DNA of 33,166 bases from an uncultured Lachnospiraceae bacterium (GCA_944381615.1 CALWLT010000031.1:1-33166), one strand, 5' to 3'; counted from the first letter of the stretch, positions 1 through 10,141 are shown. The notes: generated by a model from the sequence alone, not told the origin. Program-made: numbers and translations.

Positions 1-121
1 TCCTTCTCCCGTGCTTTGTAGTGTAGCTTCTCGCTTTTAGTATAGAGCAAAACGTAGAGGAAGTAGAAACTTTCATTACTATTTGTGCCGCCAACTGAAA
101 GGCGGCGGAATGGAGATTATC

Positions 122-1045
122 ATGAGACATTTGCTGAATCCGCTCGATTTTTCCACGGAAGAGATCGACGCGCTCCTTGATCTGGCCTCGGATATCGAGG
201 CAAATCCCACGTCCTACAAGACTGTCTGCAGCGGCAAAAAGCTTGCCACGCTGTTTTATGAGCCGAGCACGCGCACGCGCTTGAGCTTTGAATCCGCCAT
301 GCTGAACCTGGGCGGAAGCGTCCTCGGCTTTGCCTCCGCCGATTCCAGCTCCGCCGCCAAGGGCGAGAGCGTGGCGGACACCATCCGCGTGATTTCGTGC
401 TTTGCCGACATCTGCGCCATCCGCCATCCCAAGGAGGGCGCCCCCATGGTGGCTGCTCTTCACTCGTCCATCCCCGTCATCAACGCCGGGGACGGCGGCC
501 ATCAGCACCCGACGCAGACGCTGACGGATCTGATGACCATCCGCTCTCTCAAGGGCCGGCTTTCCAACCTGACCGTGGGCCTGTGCGGCGACCTGAAATT
601 CGGGCGCACCGTCCACTCTCTGATTCACGCCCTGGCCCGCTATACCGGCATCCGCTTCATCCTGATCTCCCCGCCGGAATTAAAGGTTCCGGATTACATC
701 CGGGAGGACGTGCTGAAGGCCCGCCGCATCGAATACCGCGAGGTTCAGAACCTGGACGAGGCCATGCCGCACCTGGACATCCTCTACATGACGCGCGTCC
801 AGCGGGAGCGCTTCTTCAATGAGGAGGATTACATCCGCATGAAGGACTGCTACATCCTCGACAGGGCCAAGATGAAGCTGGCCAGGGAGGACATGTTCGT
901 GCTCCATCCTCTGCCGCGGGTCAACGAGATCTCGACCGAGGTGGACGACGACCCCCGCGCCGCCTATTTCCGGCAGGTACAGTACGGCGTTTACGTGCGG
1001 ATGGCGCTCATTATGACATTACTGGAGGTGGAAAAACCATGTTGA
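122..1045 (+). CDS. pyrB: Aspartate carbamoyltransferase catalytic chain
   Basis: Transfers the carbamoyl group from carbamoyl phosphate to L-aspartate, the committed step of pyrimidine synthesis in the cytosol. The 307-residue product is of normal family length. Visible motifs are FYEPSTRTR (residues 45-53, carbamoyl-phosphate binding), HPTQTLTDL and LHPLPRV. I place the start at ATG 122 because GGAG (112-115) sits 6 nt upstream and the protein then begins [10 protein letters not shown], as in relatives; an in-frame ATG at 110 and a TTG at 83 are less likely. A 6-bp GC hairpin (87-92 with 101-106) lies just before the ribosome site. A weak promoter-like pair (TTGTAG at 16, TATAGA at 41, 19-nt spacer) is upstream. 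The stop overlaps pyrI by 7 nt, so the two chains are translationally linked. Confidence 0.97.
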   Translation: MRHLLNPLDFSTEEIDALLDLASDIEANPTSYKTVCSGKKLATLFYEPSTRTRLSFESAMLNLGGSVLGFASADSSSAAKGESVADTIRVISCFADICAIRHPKEGAPMVAALHSSIPVINAGDGGHQHPTQTLTDLMTIRSLKGRLSNLTVGLCGDLKFGRTVHSLIHALARYTGIRFILISPPELKVPDYIREDVLKARRIEYREVQNLDEAMPHLDILYMTRVQRERFFNEEDYIRMKDCYILDRAKMKLAREDMFVLHPLPRVNEISTEVDDDPRAAYFRQVQYGVYVRMALIMTLLEVEKPC

Positions 1046-1470
1046 ATATCAGCGGATTAAATGAAGGGATCGTCCTCGACCACATCCAGGCCGGGCGCAG
1101 CATGGACATCTATTTCAAGCTGGGCCTGGACAGGCTGGACTGCCAGATTGCCATCATCAAGAATGCGAGAAGCCGCAAGATGGGGCGCAAGGACATCATC
1201 AAGATCGACGGCGGCCTCGACCTCGTCAACCTGGACGTGCTGGGCTACATCGACCACAACATTACCATCAACATCATCCGCGACGGGCAGATCATCGAAA
1301 AAAAGCGGGTCAGAATGCCGAAGAAGATTACCAACGTCATCTTCTGCAAAAATCCCCGCTGCATTACCTCCATCGAGCAGGAGCTGCCTCATGTCTTCTA
1401 CCTGGCCGATGAGGAGAAGGAAGTCTACCGCTGCATCTACTGCGATGAAAAATATTCAAAAAAGCTCTGA
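1039..1470 (+). CDS. pyrI: Aspartate carbamoyltransferase regulatory chain
   Basis: Allosteric subunit that binds CTP/ATP and assembles with PyrB into the regulated holoenzyme. The 143-residue protein has the N-terminal nucleotide-binding fold and a C-terminal zinc site formed by C103, C108, C132 and C135 (spacing C-x4-C, C-x2-C). It overlaps pyrB by 7 nt. Its last codons (two Lys codons at 1459-1464 and the TGA) also form, on the other strand, the U-tract and final bases of the convergent RNase P RNA gene. A regulatory chain encoded next to pyrB implies feedback control of the enzyme by nucleotides. Confidence 0.96.
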   Translation: MLNISGLNEGIVLDHIQAGRSMDIYFKLGLDRLDCQIAIIKNARSRKMGRKDIIKIDGGLDLVNLDVLGYIDHNITINIIRDGQIIEKKRVRMPKKITNVIFCKNPRCITSIEQELPHVFYLADEEKEVYRCIYCDEKYSKKL

Positions 1471-1862
1471 GCAGGACGATAAGCCGGGTTATGTCGTTGA
1501 ATGGCCATCTATCTAGGCCTGCCGTCGCCGGCAGGCTCAAGCGACCTACCCGGGAGCAGACGGGCCGCCTTGCGCCCCCTGTTCGGTCTTGCTTCGGATG
1601 GGGTTTACATGTGCCCCGGCTGTTGCCAGCCGGGCGGTAGTCTCTTACACTGCCCTTCCACCCTTACCCGCGCCGCCGTGCCGGCCGGCCTCCCTCTCTG
1701 CGGGGGGAGCACCGGGCGGCGGGCCGCGCCGGCGGTATATTTCTGTTGCACTGTCCTTGGAGTCGCCTCCACCAGACGTTATCTGGCATCCTGCCCTGTG
1801 AAGCCCGGACTTTCCTCATCTGCAGCCTTTCGTCTCTGCATCTGCGGCCATTTGTCCTACTC
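1469..1862 (-). ncRNA. rnpB: RNase P RNA (catalytic RNA, bacterial class A-like)
   Basis: Catalytic RNA that removes 5' leaders of tRNA and tmRNA precursors. Read on the minus strand it starts near GAGTAGGAC, which pairs with the 3'-terminal GTCCTGCTC (P1 helix). Class-typical segments are AGGAAAGTCCGGGCT near the 5' end, GGTGGAGGCGA, the central ACAGAAATATACCGCC, and the 3' portion containing GGTAGGTCGCTTGAG and CATAACCCGGCTTATC. The length of about 394 nt fits the family. A T-run (minus strand TTTTTT, 1458-1463) directly after P1 probably ends transcription and lies inside the convergent pyrI coding sequence. Exact ends are inferred from the P1 pairing. Confidence 0.95.
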
Positions 1863-1874
1863 AGAACCGCTGTC

Positions 1875-1903
1875 AGTCTATCACATTTTTCCTGCTTTGT
1901 CTA
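1875..1903 (-). promoter_or_regulatory. Sigma-A-type promoter for rnpB
   Basis: On the minus strand, TAGACA (1903-1898), a 17-nt spacer and TAGACT (1880-1875) precede the RNase P RNA 5' end at a distance that puts the start near 1868. The -35 matches 5 of 6 consensus bases, the -10 four of six. Confidence 0.6.
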
Positions 1904-1907
1904 CCTG

Positions 1908-1960
1908 GACTTTCCCGCCTCTTTTCTGCCTACAGACTTTCCGCTTCTTTTCTGCCTCTC
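1908..1960. repeat. Imperfect ~27-nt tandem duplication at the 3' end of the acetyltransferase gene
   Basis: On the minus strand the segment AGGCAGAAAAGARGCGG followed by AAAGTC occurs twice, offset 26-27 nt with one indel. The first copy encodes the last residues of the acetyltransferase (GRKEAESL and its stop); the second is non-coding and runs into the rnpB promoter. Confidence 0.6.
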
Positions 1961-2586
1961 TCGTCAAGCCACGCCTCGATCATGCCTCTGGCCTCTTCAT
2001 CCAGCTCCTGTCCTCCGAAAAGCCGCCACCGGTCGGCCTCTGTGATGGAGCGGAGGACGCGGCAGGGGTTGCCGGCGGCCAGGCTCCAGGAGGGGATATC
2101 CCGCGTGACCACGCTTCCGGCGCCGATGACCACGCAGTCCCCGATGTGAACGCCGGGGCAGATGACCGTATTGCCCCCGATCCAGCAGCTGTCGCCGATG
2201 ACGACCTCTCTTCCGTACTCGAAGCCGGAATCGCGGGTATCCGGATGCAGCGGATGCCCGGCCGTATAGATCGAGACGTTCGGCGCCATCTGGCAGTCAT
2301 CGCCGATGCGCACCTTCGCCACGTCCAGGATGGTACAGTTATAATTGGCGAAAAAATTTTTCCCCACCTCGATGTGTTTCCCGTAATCGCAGTAAAACGG
2401 CGGGTTGACCATCGCGTTCTCCGATTTGCCGAAAAGCTCCTTTACCACCTTCGCGATCCCCTCGTAGTCCGAGCGGTCCATAAAATTTAATTTCTGCAGA
2501 AGGCGCCTGGTCTCTGCCTGTTCCTCCATGACCGGCGAATCGCTGAGATACGCCAGGCCAGCGTCTCTGCGCCGTTTCATATCCAT
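1930..2586 (-). CDS. Sugar O-acetyltransferase, maltose/galactoside acetyltransferase (left-handed beta-helix) family
   Basis: Family members move an acetyl group from acetyl-CoA to a sugar hydroxyl in the cytosol; the substrate here cannot be read from sequence. The 218-residue product has an N-terminal helical Mac-type segment (residues 1-60), then hexapeptide repeats typical of a left-handed beta-helix (IGDDCQMAPNVSIYTAGH with the family's catalytic His, later VIGDSCWIGGNTVICPGV and VVIGAGSVVTRDIP). The start at 2586 follows GAGAGGAACGGGACG; a second ATG two codons later is possible. It is the last protein gene of the minus-strand string, 48 nt after the kinase gene, and its C-terminal residues come from a tandem duplication. 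Confidence 0.9.
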   Translation of the reverse strand: MDMKRRRDAGLAYLSDSPVMEEQAETRRLLQKLNFMDRSDYEGIAKVVKELFGKSENAMVNPPFYCDYGKHIEVGKNFFANYNCTILDVAKVRIGDDCQMAPNVSIYTAGHPLHPDTRDSGFEYGREVVIGDSCWIGGNTVICPGVHIGDCVVIGAGSVVTRDIPSWSLAAGNPCRVLRSITEADRWRLFGGQELDEEARGMIEAWLDERGRKEAESL

Positions 2587-2634
2587 CGTCCCGTTCCTCT
2601 CCCCCTGTTTCTTTTCTCAAATGCAGAAGACTTC

Positions 2635-4287
2635 CTACACGCGGAAACAGCTGCCGCCGATGAATTCTCTGAGAATCGAGTTGTGCGGGATCTGCTCGCT
2701 GCTGACTCCCAGGAAATAGTCGAGGAACTTCAGAAGCCTCTTGGCCTCCGGATACTCCTCTTCCTCCCGCGAGATCCCGTAAAGCAGCGGCTCGGCATAC
2801 TGCTTGAGCACCGCCAGCTCATAGAGCAGCGCCGAATTGAACATGACGTCCGCCTCCTCCTGGTAAGGGAAAATATTTTTCTCCTCGCCCCGGCGCACGG
2901 AATCCCACATGCGGATCGTCTCCCGGGCCGACGATCCCCTCGTCCTCGCGTCGCGGATCATACGCCGCAGCAGACGGCCGTCGGTCGTCGGGATCCGGTT
3001 GTGCTCGTCTACATTGAGCTGCGTCAGGGCGCTGATGTAAATCTTGAACTTATCCGAGCGCGACAGCGCGTACGAGAGCGCGTCGTTGAGGCAGTGAATC
3101 CCCTCGATGACCAGGATATCCTCCTTTTTCATCTCCAGAAATTCTCCCTGGTACTCCCGCTCGCCGCTGATGAAATTATACCGCGGCAGCTCGATGCGCT
3201 CCCCCGCCAGCAGCGCCGCCATATCCTCGTTAAACTTCGGCACGTCGATGCACTCCAGCGCCTCGTAATCGTAGTTGCCGTTTTCGTCGCGCGGGCTGTC
3301 CTTTCGGTTGACAAAGTAATTATCCACCGAGATGGGGTGCGGCCGCAGCCCCAGCGCGCTCAGCTGGATCGAGAGGCGGTGGGAAAACGTCGTCTTCCCC
3401 GAGGAGGACGGGCCGGCAATCATGACCAGCCGCCGGCCGGACGCCGCGATCCGCTCCGCCAGATCGCCGATCTTTTTTTCCTGCAGCGCCTCCTGCATCA
3501 GGATCAGATCGCCCGTCCGGCCTTTGGCGATCGCCTCGTTGAGCGTTCCCACGTTAAACACGCCCAGCTTCTTGCCCCACTGCTCCGCCTCCCGCTGCAC
3601 CTCGAACAGCTTGCGGCTGATCCGCGGCGCGGCGACGCGCTGCGATTCACCGCGGGACGGCAGAAGGAGAATCATCCCCTCGTCGTACGGCATCAGGTCA
3701 AAATAGCGGATATATCCCGTGCTGATGACCATGTAGCCGTAAAAATAATCCTCAAAATTCTCCAGGCTGTAGATATTGACCCGCGAGGCGCGCCGGTAGG
3801 TAAACAGCTTTTCCTTGTCGTACATGCCGTGGCGGGCGAACAGCTCGACCGCGTCCTCCGTGTTCTCGCTGCGCTTGTAAAGCGGGAGATCGCGGGCCGC
3901 CAGCCGCTCCATCGCCTTCTTTACCTCCCCGATCAGCTCCGGCGTAAGCGAAAAATCTCCCTCCGGCTCGACGTACAGCCCGTCTCCCATCGAGAAGCAC
4001 ACCGTCAGCTTCCTGACGTTTTCTTTTCCCGCCACATCGTAAAACGCCTTCAGCATCAGAAACACCGCGCTCCGCTGATAGGCCAGAAAACCGCTCGGAT
4101 CGGAGGCCGTGACAAATTCCAGGCTGCAGTCCCCCTTTACCTCCTTGTGAAGCTCCCGCAGCCGCCCGTTTACCGAAACCAGAAGGACCGTCCGATCCTC
4201 CCCGCCCAGCCGGTCCCGCACAATCTTTTCATAAGGCGTCCCGGCCGGATATTCATACGTCTGCGAACCAATCGTTACCGCCGCCAT
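2635..4287 (-). CDS. TGS-domain nucleoside kinase (uridine kinase/phosphoribulokinase family)
   Basis: A 550-residue protein. Residues 1-60 look like a TGS domain (the small domain found at the N-terminus of threonyl-tRNA synthetase and in GTPases). A middle region follows that resembles the second domain of ThrRS (HxxxH-like site not evident). From about residue 285 there is a P-loop kinase domain with GPSSSGKTTF, DNYFVNRKD and EGIHCLN, all typical of uridine kinases. Its substrate is unproven; a nucleoside is expected. I start at ATG 4287 (MAAVTIG) because GGGAGG lies 7 nt upstream; the frame stays open farther upstream only through a minisatellite coding for AAGRKRKR repeats, which I regard as untranslated. 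Confidence 0.9.
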   Translation of the reverse strand: MAAVTIGSQTYEYPAGTPYEKIVRDRLGGEDRTVLLVSVNGRLRELHKEVKGDCSLEFVTASDPSGFLAYQRSAVFLMLKAFYDVAGKENVRKLTVCFSMGDGLYVEPEGDFSLTPELIGEVKKAMERLAARDLPLYKRSENTEDAVELFARHGMYDKEKLFTYRRASRVNIYSLENFEDYFYGYMVISTGYIRYFDLMPYDEGMILLLPSRGESQRVAAPRISRKLFEVQREAEQWGKKLGVFNVGTLNEAIAKGRTGDLILMQEALQEKKIGDLAERIAASGRRLVMIAGPSSSGKTTFSHRLSIQLSALGLRPHPISVDNYFVNRKDSPRDENGNYDYEALECIDVPKFNEDMAALLAGERIELPRYNFISGEREYQGEFLEMKKEDILVIEGIHCLNDALSYALSRSDKFKIYISALTQLNVDEHNRIPTTDGRLLRRMIRDARTRGSSARETIRMWDSVRRGEEKNIFPYQEEADVMFNSALLYELAVLKQYAEPLLYGISREEEEYPEAKRLLKFLDYFLGVSSEQIPHNSILREFIGGSCFRV

Positions 4288-4318
4288 CTCATTCCTCCCG
4301 TCTTCTTTTCCTGTCCTG

Positions 4319-4414
4319 CGCTTTCGCTTCCTTCCGGCAACGCGCTTCCGCTTTCTTCCGGCGGCGCGCTTCCGCTTCCTTCCGGCGGCGCGCTTCCGCT
4401 TTCTTCCGGCGGCG
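4319..4414. repeat. Minisatellite, four tandem 24-nt units
   Basis: Four adjacent units of 24 nt (4319-4342, 4343-4366, 4367-4390, 4391-4414), core CGCTTCCGCTTTCTTCCGG, differing at a few positions (C/T swaps, CAA versus CGG), plus a partial fifth. It lies in the 154-nt gap between the nif3-like gene and the kinase gene. On the minus strand it would read AAGRKRKR four times, but no ribosome site supports translation. Confidence 0.9.
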
Positions 4415-4441
4415 CGCTCCCCGGACCCGGGCGCGCCCCTC

Positions 4442-5242
4442 TTACACGACCGCGGCCGGAAACGCCGGCTTCTCCCGGCAGATCCGGAGCGCATTGCCGA
4501 AACGCTCCCTCAGATACGTCTCCATAAAATCCGTAAAAATATGTTCGATCCCGTAATGGCCCGCGTCAATCACGGCCATATCCCGGGCTACCGCGTCGAT
4601 GCCCTCGTGATGGCCGATATCCCCCGTAATATAGGCCTGCGCGCCGGCTTCCAGCGCCGCCCCGATCGTGCTGCCGCCGGCTCCCGGGCATACGGCCACG
4701 CGAACGATCTCCCGGTCCGAGCCCAGATCGCCGTACACCGCCGCAAAGGGAAGGCCAAACGCCTCCTTTACCTGCGCGGCCAGCTCCGCCAGCGTCGCCG
4801 GACGCGCGAGCACGCCGCAGGTCCCGATCCCGTAAACGGTCCCGTCCTCTGCCGTTCCCATCTCCTCCAGCGGCCGCATCTCCCGAAGCCCCAGCCGATC
4901 CCCGGCCAGCTGCGCCATGCAGCCGGGCGCCGCGTCAAAATTGGTGTGCATGGCGTAGTACGAGATATCGCTCTGAATCATGGCAAGCAGCCGCCGTCCC
5001 ACGAAATCCCCATCCGTCACGCTGCGCACCGGCCTGAAAATCAGCGGATGATGGGTCAGGATCAGATCCGCCCCCGCCTCCTTCGCCTGCGCGATGGCCG
5101 CGTCCGTCGCATCCACCGCCAGAAATACCGTCTCTACCTCTTTTTCTCTTCTGCCCGCCAGAAGGCCGGGATTATCCCAGTCGCAGGCCATCGAGAGAGG
5201 CGCCAGCCTCTCCAGCTCTCTGATTATTTCGCTGCATTTCAT
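4442..5242 (-). CDS. Nif3-like dinuclear metal-centre protein (YqfO family)
   Basis: Members form toroidal hexamers binding two metal ions; the biological activity is unsettled, though some have been linked to GTP cyclohydrolase-like or hydrolase activity. In this 266-residue product the metal ligands are visible: LTHHPLIF, MHTNFD and, near the C-terminus, DAGHYGIEH. The short form lacks the inserted PII-like domain found in larger homologues. ATG 5242 is preceded by AGGAGGCAGAAG, a strong ribosome site. The first 71 nt lie inside the end of trmK; this trmK-nif3 pairing is common in Firmicutes. Confidence 0.93.
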   Translation of the reverse strand: MKCSEIIRELERLAPLSMACDWDNPGLLAGRREKEVETVFLAVDATDAAIAQAKEAGADLILTHHPLIFRPVRSVTDGDFVGRRLLAMIQSDISYYAMHTNFDAAPGCMAQLAGDRLGLREMRPLEEMGTAEDGTVYGIGTCGVLARPATLAELAAQVKEAFGLPFAAVYGDLGSDREIVRVAVCPGAGGSTIGAALEAGAQAYITGDIGHHEGIDAVARDMAVIDAGHYGIEHIFTDFMETYLRERFGNALRICREKPAFPAAVV

Positions 5243-6048
5243 CTTCTGCCTCCTCTATCATCCGGATGCGCGCGCAAAGCTCTTCCCGGCGCGCCGTCAG
5301 CCGCTTTTCTGCATCCGTCCGCCCCTGCCCGCCGGCGGCTTCTTTGATCCCGCGCCCATCCGCCGCGCCCGGCTCTTTTGCCCGAGGCGAATTTCCCATG
5401 GCCGCTTCCAGGCGGCCAATCAGCGCGCGCGCCGTCTCCTTTTCCTTCTTCAGATATTCCGCCAGAAGCGGGTGCCCGTCCTGCAGAAGGCACGGGCCAA
5501 ACTCCCGCTCCGCCTCTGTAAGCGGCCGCATCCGGCCCCGGGCCGCCTCCATGATCACATAGTATTTTCCTTCCTCCCGGACCATCGTCTCCCGCAGGAT
5601 CAAGAATCCGGCTTCCTCCAGAAACGCGCGCACGCCGGCTGTTTCCGAATGCGGCGAAAGGATCAGCCGCTCTCTTTCCGGCTCCCAGCTCTCCCAGATG
5701 CGGCGTCCCCGCTCCAGGATCTGCACCGTCAGAAGGCCGCCCATCCCGGCGATGATGACCGCCCCCGCCTCCCCCGGCAAAAGCGCGTCCAGCCCGTCCG
5801 AGAGGCGCAGGCTGATCCGATCGGAACACCCGGCCTCCCGCACATGCGCGGCCGCCCGCTCAAGCGGCCCCGGGCGCACGTCCATGGCGATGGCCGCAGG
5901 GCAGATCCCTTCCTGTACCAGCCACAGCGGGATGTAGCCGTGATCCGTCCCCACGTCCGCCGCCACGCTCCCCGCAGGGACAAAGGAAGCGATGGCAGAA
6001 AGCCGTCCGGACAGGCGGATCTTTCCTCCCTCCCGCCGTTCTCTCTTC

Positions 6049-6056
<8 letters not shown>
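5172..6056 (-). CDS. trmK: tRNA (adenine(22)-N(1))-methyltransferase
   Basis: SAM-dependent enzyme that methylates A22 in the D-loop of some bacterial tRNAs. The 294-residue protein shows the Rossmann SAM motif [13 protein letters not shown] (about residues 32-44), [11 protein letters not shown], and the family signature IIAGMGG followed by LSPHSE. The C-terminal portion is rich in Arg/Glu and probably a coiled coil; it extends 71 nt into the next gene. The start ATG (6056) overlaps the rpoD stop by 8 nt, so it is read in the same transcript as the primary sigma factor. Confidence 0.94.
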
Positions 6057-7170
<1,114 letters not shown>

Positions 7171-7246
7171 CTTCCTCCATCCTTCCATAGCCTGCTTGTA
7201 TTTTGGCCCCGCGCCCTGTCAGCGCGGCGCTCCCCGCCGTCCCGAA

Positions 7247-9055
7247 TCAGTCGGGCGAAATGGACAGTCCGGGAAGCTCCGCCTGCTGCCGGATCAGTTC
7301 CTGAAGCGTGTTCAGATCCGCGGCTTTCCGGATCTGGCGATCCAGGCTGCTCTTGCGGATCCGGCGCACCGTCTCGGAAAACACCTTCTTCTGCTCCTCG
7401 TTATTTAAGGATTCCTCCAGGCTGGCGTTAAAAAGCGCCGCCACCTCGCGGTAGCTCCCCTCGTCGTCAATAAAACGGGTCAGGATCGCCGCCGGATTCA
7501 GGTTTCCCTTCTCGTGCGCCTCAAACACTGCCCGCGCCGCTTCGCAGTAGAGCGGGCTCCCGAAATCCTCCGGGCCGATAATGCCCCGGATCTTTTCAAA
7601 AAGCCGCGGCTCCTCGATCAGCCACGTTAAAAGCAGCCGTTCCGACCGGCGAAGCCCTTCCTCCGGATCCTTTTTCCCTCTCACCGGGCGCGCCGGGCCG
7701 GCGCCGTCCGCTCCCTCCGCCCGCTCTCCGCCCCGGTTCCAGGCCGCCTCCTGCGCCGGCCCGGTCCCGTAACGGCTGCCCAGGCGGTTGACGAGGCGCT
7801 TCAGATCTTCATAATTGATGAAATACTCCCGGGAAACCGCCTGTATGTAGTTGTCCCGCTCCAGCGCCTCCGGAAACTCCAGAAGCTTCCGGGCCGCCCC
7901 GTTGTAAAAGGCCGTCTTCTGCTCCGGATCCGCCATGTCATACTGTGATTTCAGCACGTCAATCTCGAACAGGAAGCTGTTTCTCGCCCCCTCGATCCGC
8001 TTCTGAAATTCCTCCGCCCCCAGGTTCTTCACAAACTCGTCCGGATCCTTATACGGTTTCATGTCGATGACCCGCGCGGAGATTCCGGCCTGCTTCAAGA
8101 TCGGGATCGCCCGCAGCGCCGCCTTCACGCCGGCCGCGTCGCTGTCATAGGTCAGGACGACCTGCTTCGTGTAACGGCCAAGCAGCGCCGCGTGCTGCTG
8201 CGTCAGCGCCGTCCCCAGGGAGGCCACGGCGTTGGTAAAGCCGGCCTGGTGCATGGAAATCACATCCATATAGCCCTCGCATAAAAGCAGGGCCTTCTGG
8301 CGGGAGGTCCTCGCATACTGCAGGCCGTAGAGATTGCGCCCCTTGTCGAACACCTTCGTCTCCGGCGAATTGAGGTATTTGGGTTCCCCGTCTCCCATGA
8401 CGCGGCCGCCGAAGCCGATGACCCGGCTGTTCACGTCCATGATCGGGAACATAACCCGGTTCCAGAACTTGTCCCGCGCGCCGCGCTCCTCGATCGTGAC
8501 CAGCCCCGTCTCCTTTAACAGCGCGTCGTCATATCCCCGGCTTTTCAGAAACCGGTACAGATCGTCGCTCGTCTTGTTGGAATAGCCGAGTCCGAAGCGC
8601 CGGATCGTCTCGTCCGTCAGCCCGCGCCGCCGCAGATATTCGTAGCCTGCCCGCCCCTGCGGCTGCTTCAGCTGATAGTAAAAATAATTCGCCGCCAGCT
8701 TGTTGATCTCCAAAAGGGCCGCTTTCTGATCCGCAAGGAGGCGCGCCTCCCTGGAATACTCCATCTTCGGCAGCTTCACGCCGGCCCGGTCCGCCAGCAT
8801 CTCCACCGCCTCGCGGAACGAATAATTTTCGTATTCCATCACGAACGTAATCACGTTGCCGCTGACGCCGCAGCCGAAGCAGTGATACATCTGCCGCGAG
8901 GGGGACACGGAAAAGGACGGCGATTTCTCATGGTGAAACGGGCAGAGCCCGAACAGGTTGCTCCCCTTCTTCTGAAGCTTCACATACCCGGATATGACCT
9001 CCACGATATCGCTCCGCATCCGGACCTCTTCTATCACATCTTCCGGATAATACAC
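7247..9055 (-). CDS. dnaG: DNA primase
   Basis: Makes RNA primers for the replication fork. The 602-residue product has the CHC2 zinc finger (C38, H41, C59, C62), the catalytic TOPRIM domain (CEGYMDV near residue 258 and YDSDAAG near 303) and a C-terminal helicase-binding domain. A low-complexity Gly/Ala/Arg linker (about residues 430-460) separates the last two. I use GTG 9055 as start: AAGGAGG lies 8 nt upstream and the protein then begins VYYPEDVIEEVR as in homologues; a longer frame from 9094 would overlap dgt and lacks a matching site. Only 13 nt separate it from dgt. Confidence 0.97.
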   Translation of the reverse strand: MYYPEDVIEEVRMRSDIVEVISGYVKLQKKGSNLFGLCPFHHEKSPSFSVSPSRQMYHCFGCGVSGNVITFVMEYENYSFREAVEMLADRAGVKLPKMEYSREARLLADQKAALLEINKLAANYFYYQLKQPQGRAGYEYLRRRGLTDETIRRFGLGYSNKTSDDLYRFLKSRGYDDALLKETGLVTIEERGARDKFWNRVMFPIMDVNSRVIGFGGRVMGDGEPKYLNSPETKVFDKGRNLYGLQYARTSRQKALLLCEGYMDVISMHQAGFTNAVASLGTALTQQHAALLGRYTKQVVLTYDSDAAGVKAALRAIPILKQAGISARVIDMKPYKDPDEFVKNLGAEEFQKRIEGARNSFLFEIDVLKSQYDMADPEQKTAFYNGAARKLLEFPEALERDNYIQAVSREYFINYEDLKRLVNRLGSRYGTGPAQEAAWNRGGERAEGADGAGPARPVRGKKDPEEGLRRSERLLLTWLIEEPRLFEKIRGIIGPEDFGSPLYCEAARAVFEAHEKGNLNPAAILTRFIDDEGSYREVAALFNASLEESLNNEEQKKVFSETVRRIRKSSLDRQIRKAADLNTLQELIRQQAELPGLSISPD

Positions 9056-9068
9056 GAGACACGCCTCC

Positions 9069-10076
9069 TTATACCTTCCATGCCTGGGGCACAAACAGAT
9101 CCGTAAAACGGTCGATGGCGTAGATATCGGTCATCCCCGCGATGTAATCGCAGACGGCCCGCTCGTTTGACTCGCCTCGCATTTCAGCCATCAGCCGGTA
9201 TTCCTCCGGCAGCTCGTCCCCGTGTTTCATATAGTATTCAAAGAGCATGACGATCATCTGCTGCGCCTTGCCCTCCTCCGCCTTGGCAACCCCGTTGCGG
9301 TAGACGTTCTCGAACATCCAGCGGCGCAGCCCGTGCATGGCGCTCTCCATTCCCGGCGACATCGCGATAACCGGTTTTTCCAGGCTCTGCGCGATGATGT
9401 CGTGAATCATGGTATTCAGGCGCTCGCGGACGCTCTTTCCCAGCACGTCCGTGTACTCGGCCGGCAGATCCCGCTCCTCAAATATCTTTCCCCGGATCGC
9501 GTCGTCAATATCGTGGTTGATATAGGCAATTTTATCCGAAAGGCGCACCACATGGCCCTCCAGCGTGGAAGGGCTGCCGCTCGTCCTGTGATTGAGGATC
9601 CCGTCCCGGACCTCCCAGGTCAGATTCAGGCCCTTCCCCTTCTTTTCCAGCACCTCCACCACGCGCACGCTCTGCCGGTAATGAGCGAAGCCCTCGCTGC
9701 AGAGCCGGTTCAGAATGTCCTCCCCCGAGTGGCCGAACGGCGTGTGCCCCAGATCATGGCCCAGCGCGATGGCCTCCGTCAGCGATTCGTTCAGCCGCAG
9801 CGCCCGGGCGATCGTCCGGGCAATCTGCGCAACCTCCAGCGTGTGCGTCAGCCGCGTCCGGTAATGATCTCCCTCCGGCGCCAGGAACACCTGCGTCTTG
9901 TGCTTCAGGCGGCGGAACGATTTGCTGTGCAGGATGCGGTCCCGGTCCCGCTGGTACTCCGGCCGGATGTCGCACAGCGCCTCCGGGCGCTCCCGTCCCC
10001 TCGTATCCGCGCTGAGGGAGGCATAGGGGCTCAGATACTCTTTTTCCCACTTTTCTGTCGTTTCTCTGATATTCAT
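9069..10076 (-). CDS. dgt: Deoxyguanosinetriphosphate triphosphohydrolase-like protein (HD domain)
   Basis: HD-domain dNTPase that splits dNTPs into nucleoside and tripolyphosphate, thereby trimming the DNA precursor pool. The 335-residue protein carries the HD metal motif: RLTHTLEVAQ and LGHDLGHTPFGHSGE in the first 130 residues, with the later DKIAYINHDIDDA segment supplying the final Asp. ATG 10076 (MNIRETTEKW) is preferred over the frame beginning at 10139 because AAGGGTGG is upstream and homologues start here. It is the first gene of the dgt-dnaG-rpoD-trmK-nif3 string; a likely extended -10 promoter is at 10142-10170. Confidence 0.95.
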   Translation of the reverse strand: MNIRETTEKWEKEYLSPYASLSADTRGRERPEALCDIRPEYQRDRDRILHSKSFRRLKHKTQVFLAPEGDHYRTRLTHTLEVAQIARTIARALRLNESLTEAIALGHDLGHTPFGHSGEDILNRLCSEGFAHYRQSVRVVEVLEKKGKGLNLTWEVRDGILNHRTSGSPSTLEGHVVRLSDKIAYINHDIDDAIRGKIFEERDLPAEYTDVLGKSVRERLNTMIHDIIAQSLEKPVIAMSPGMESAMHGLRRWMFENVYRNGVAKAEEGKAQQMIVMLFEYYMKHGDELPEEYRLMAEMRGESNERAVCDYIAGMTDIYAIDRFTDLFVPQAWKV

Positions 10077-10141
10077 CCGGATCCCACCCTTATTCAGAAC
10101 AATTCTTGCAAAAAATTCAAAAGTTCGCCCATTATCCAATA

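Noticed and set aside
4288..4494. N-terminal extension of the TGS kinase containing repeated AAGRKRKR
   Set aside because: It comes from an intergenic minisatellite, overlaps the nif3 stop region, and a strong ribosome site marks ATG 4287 instead.
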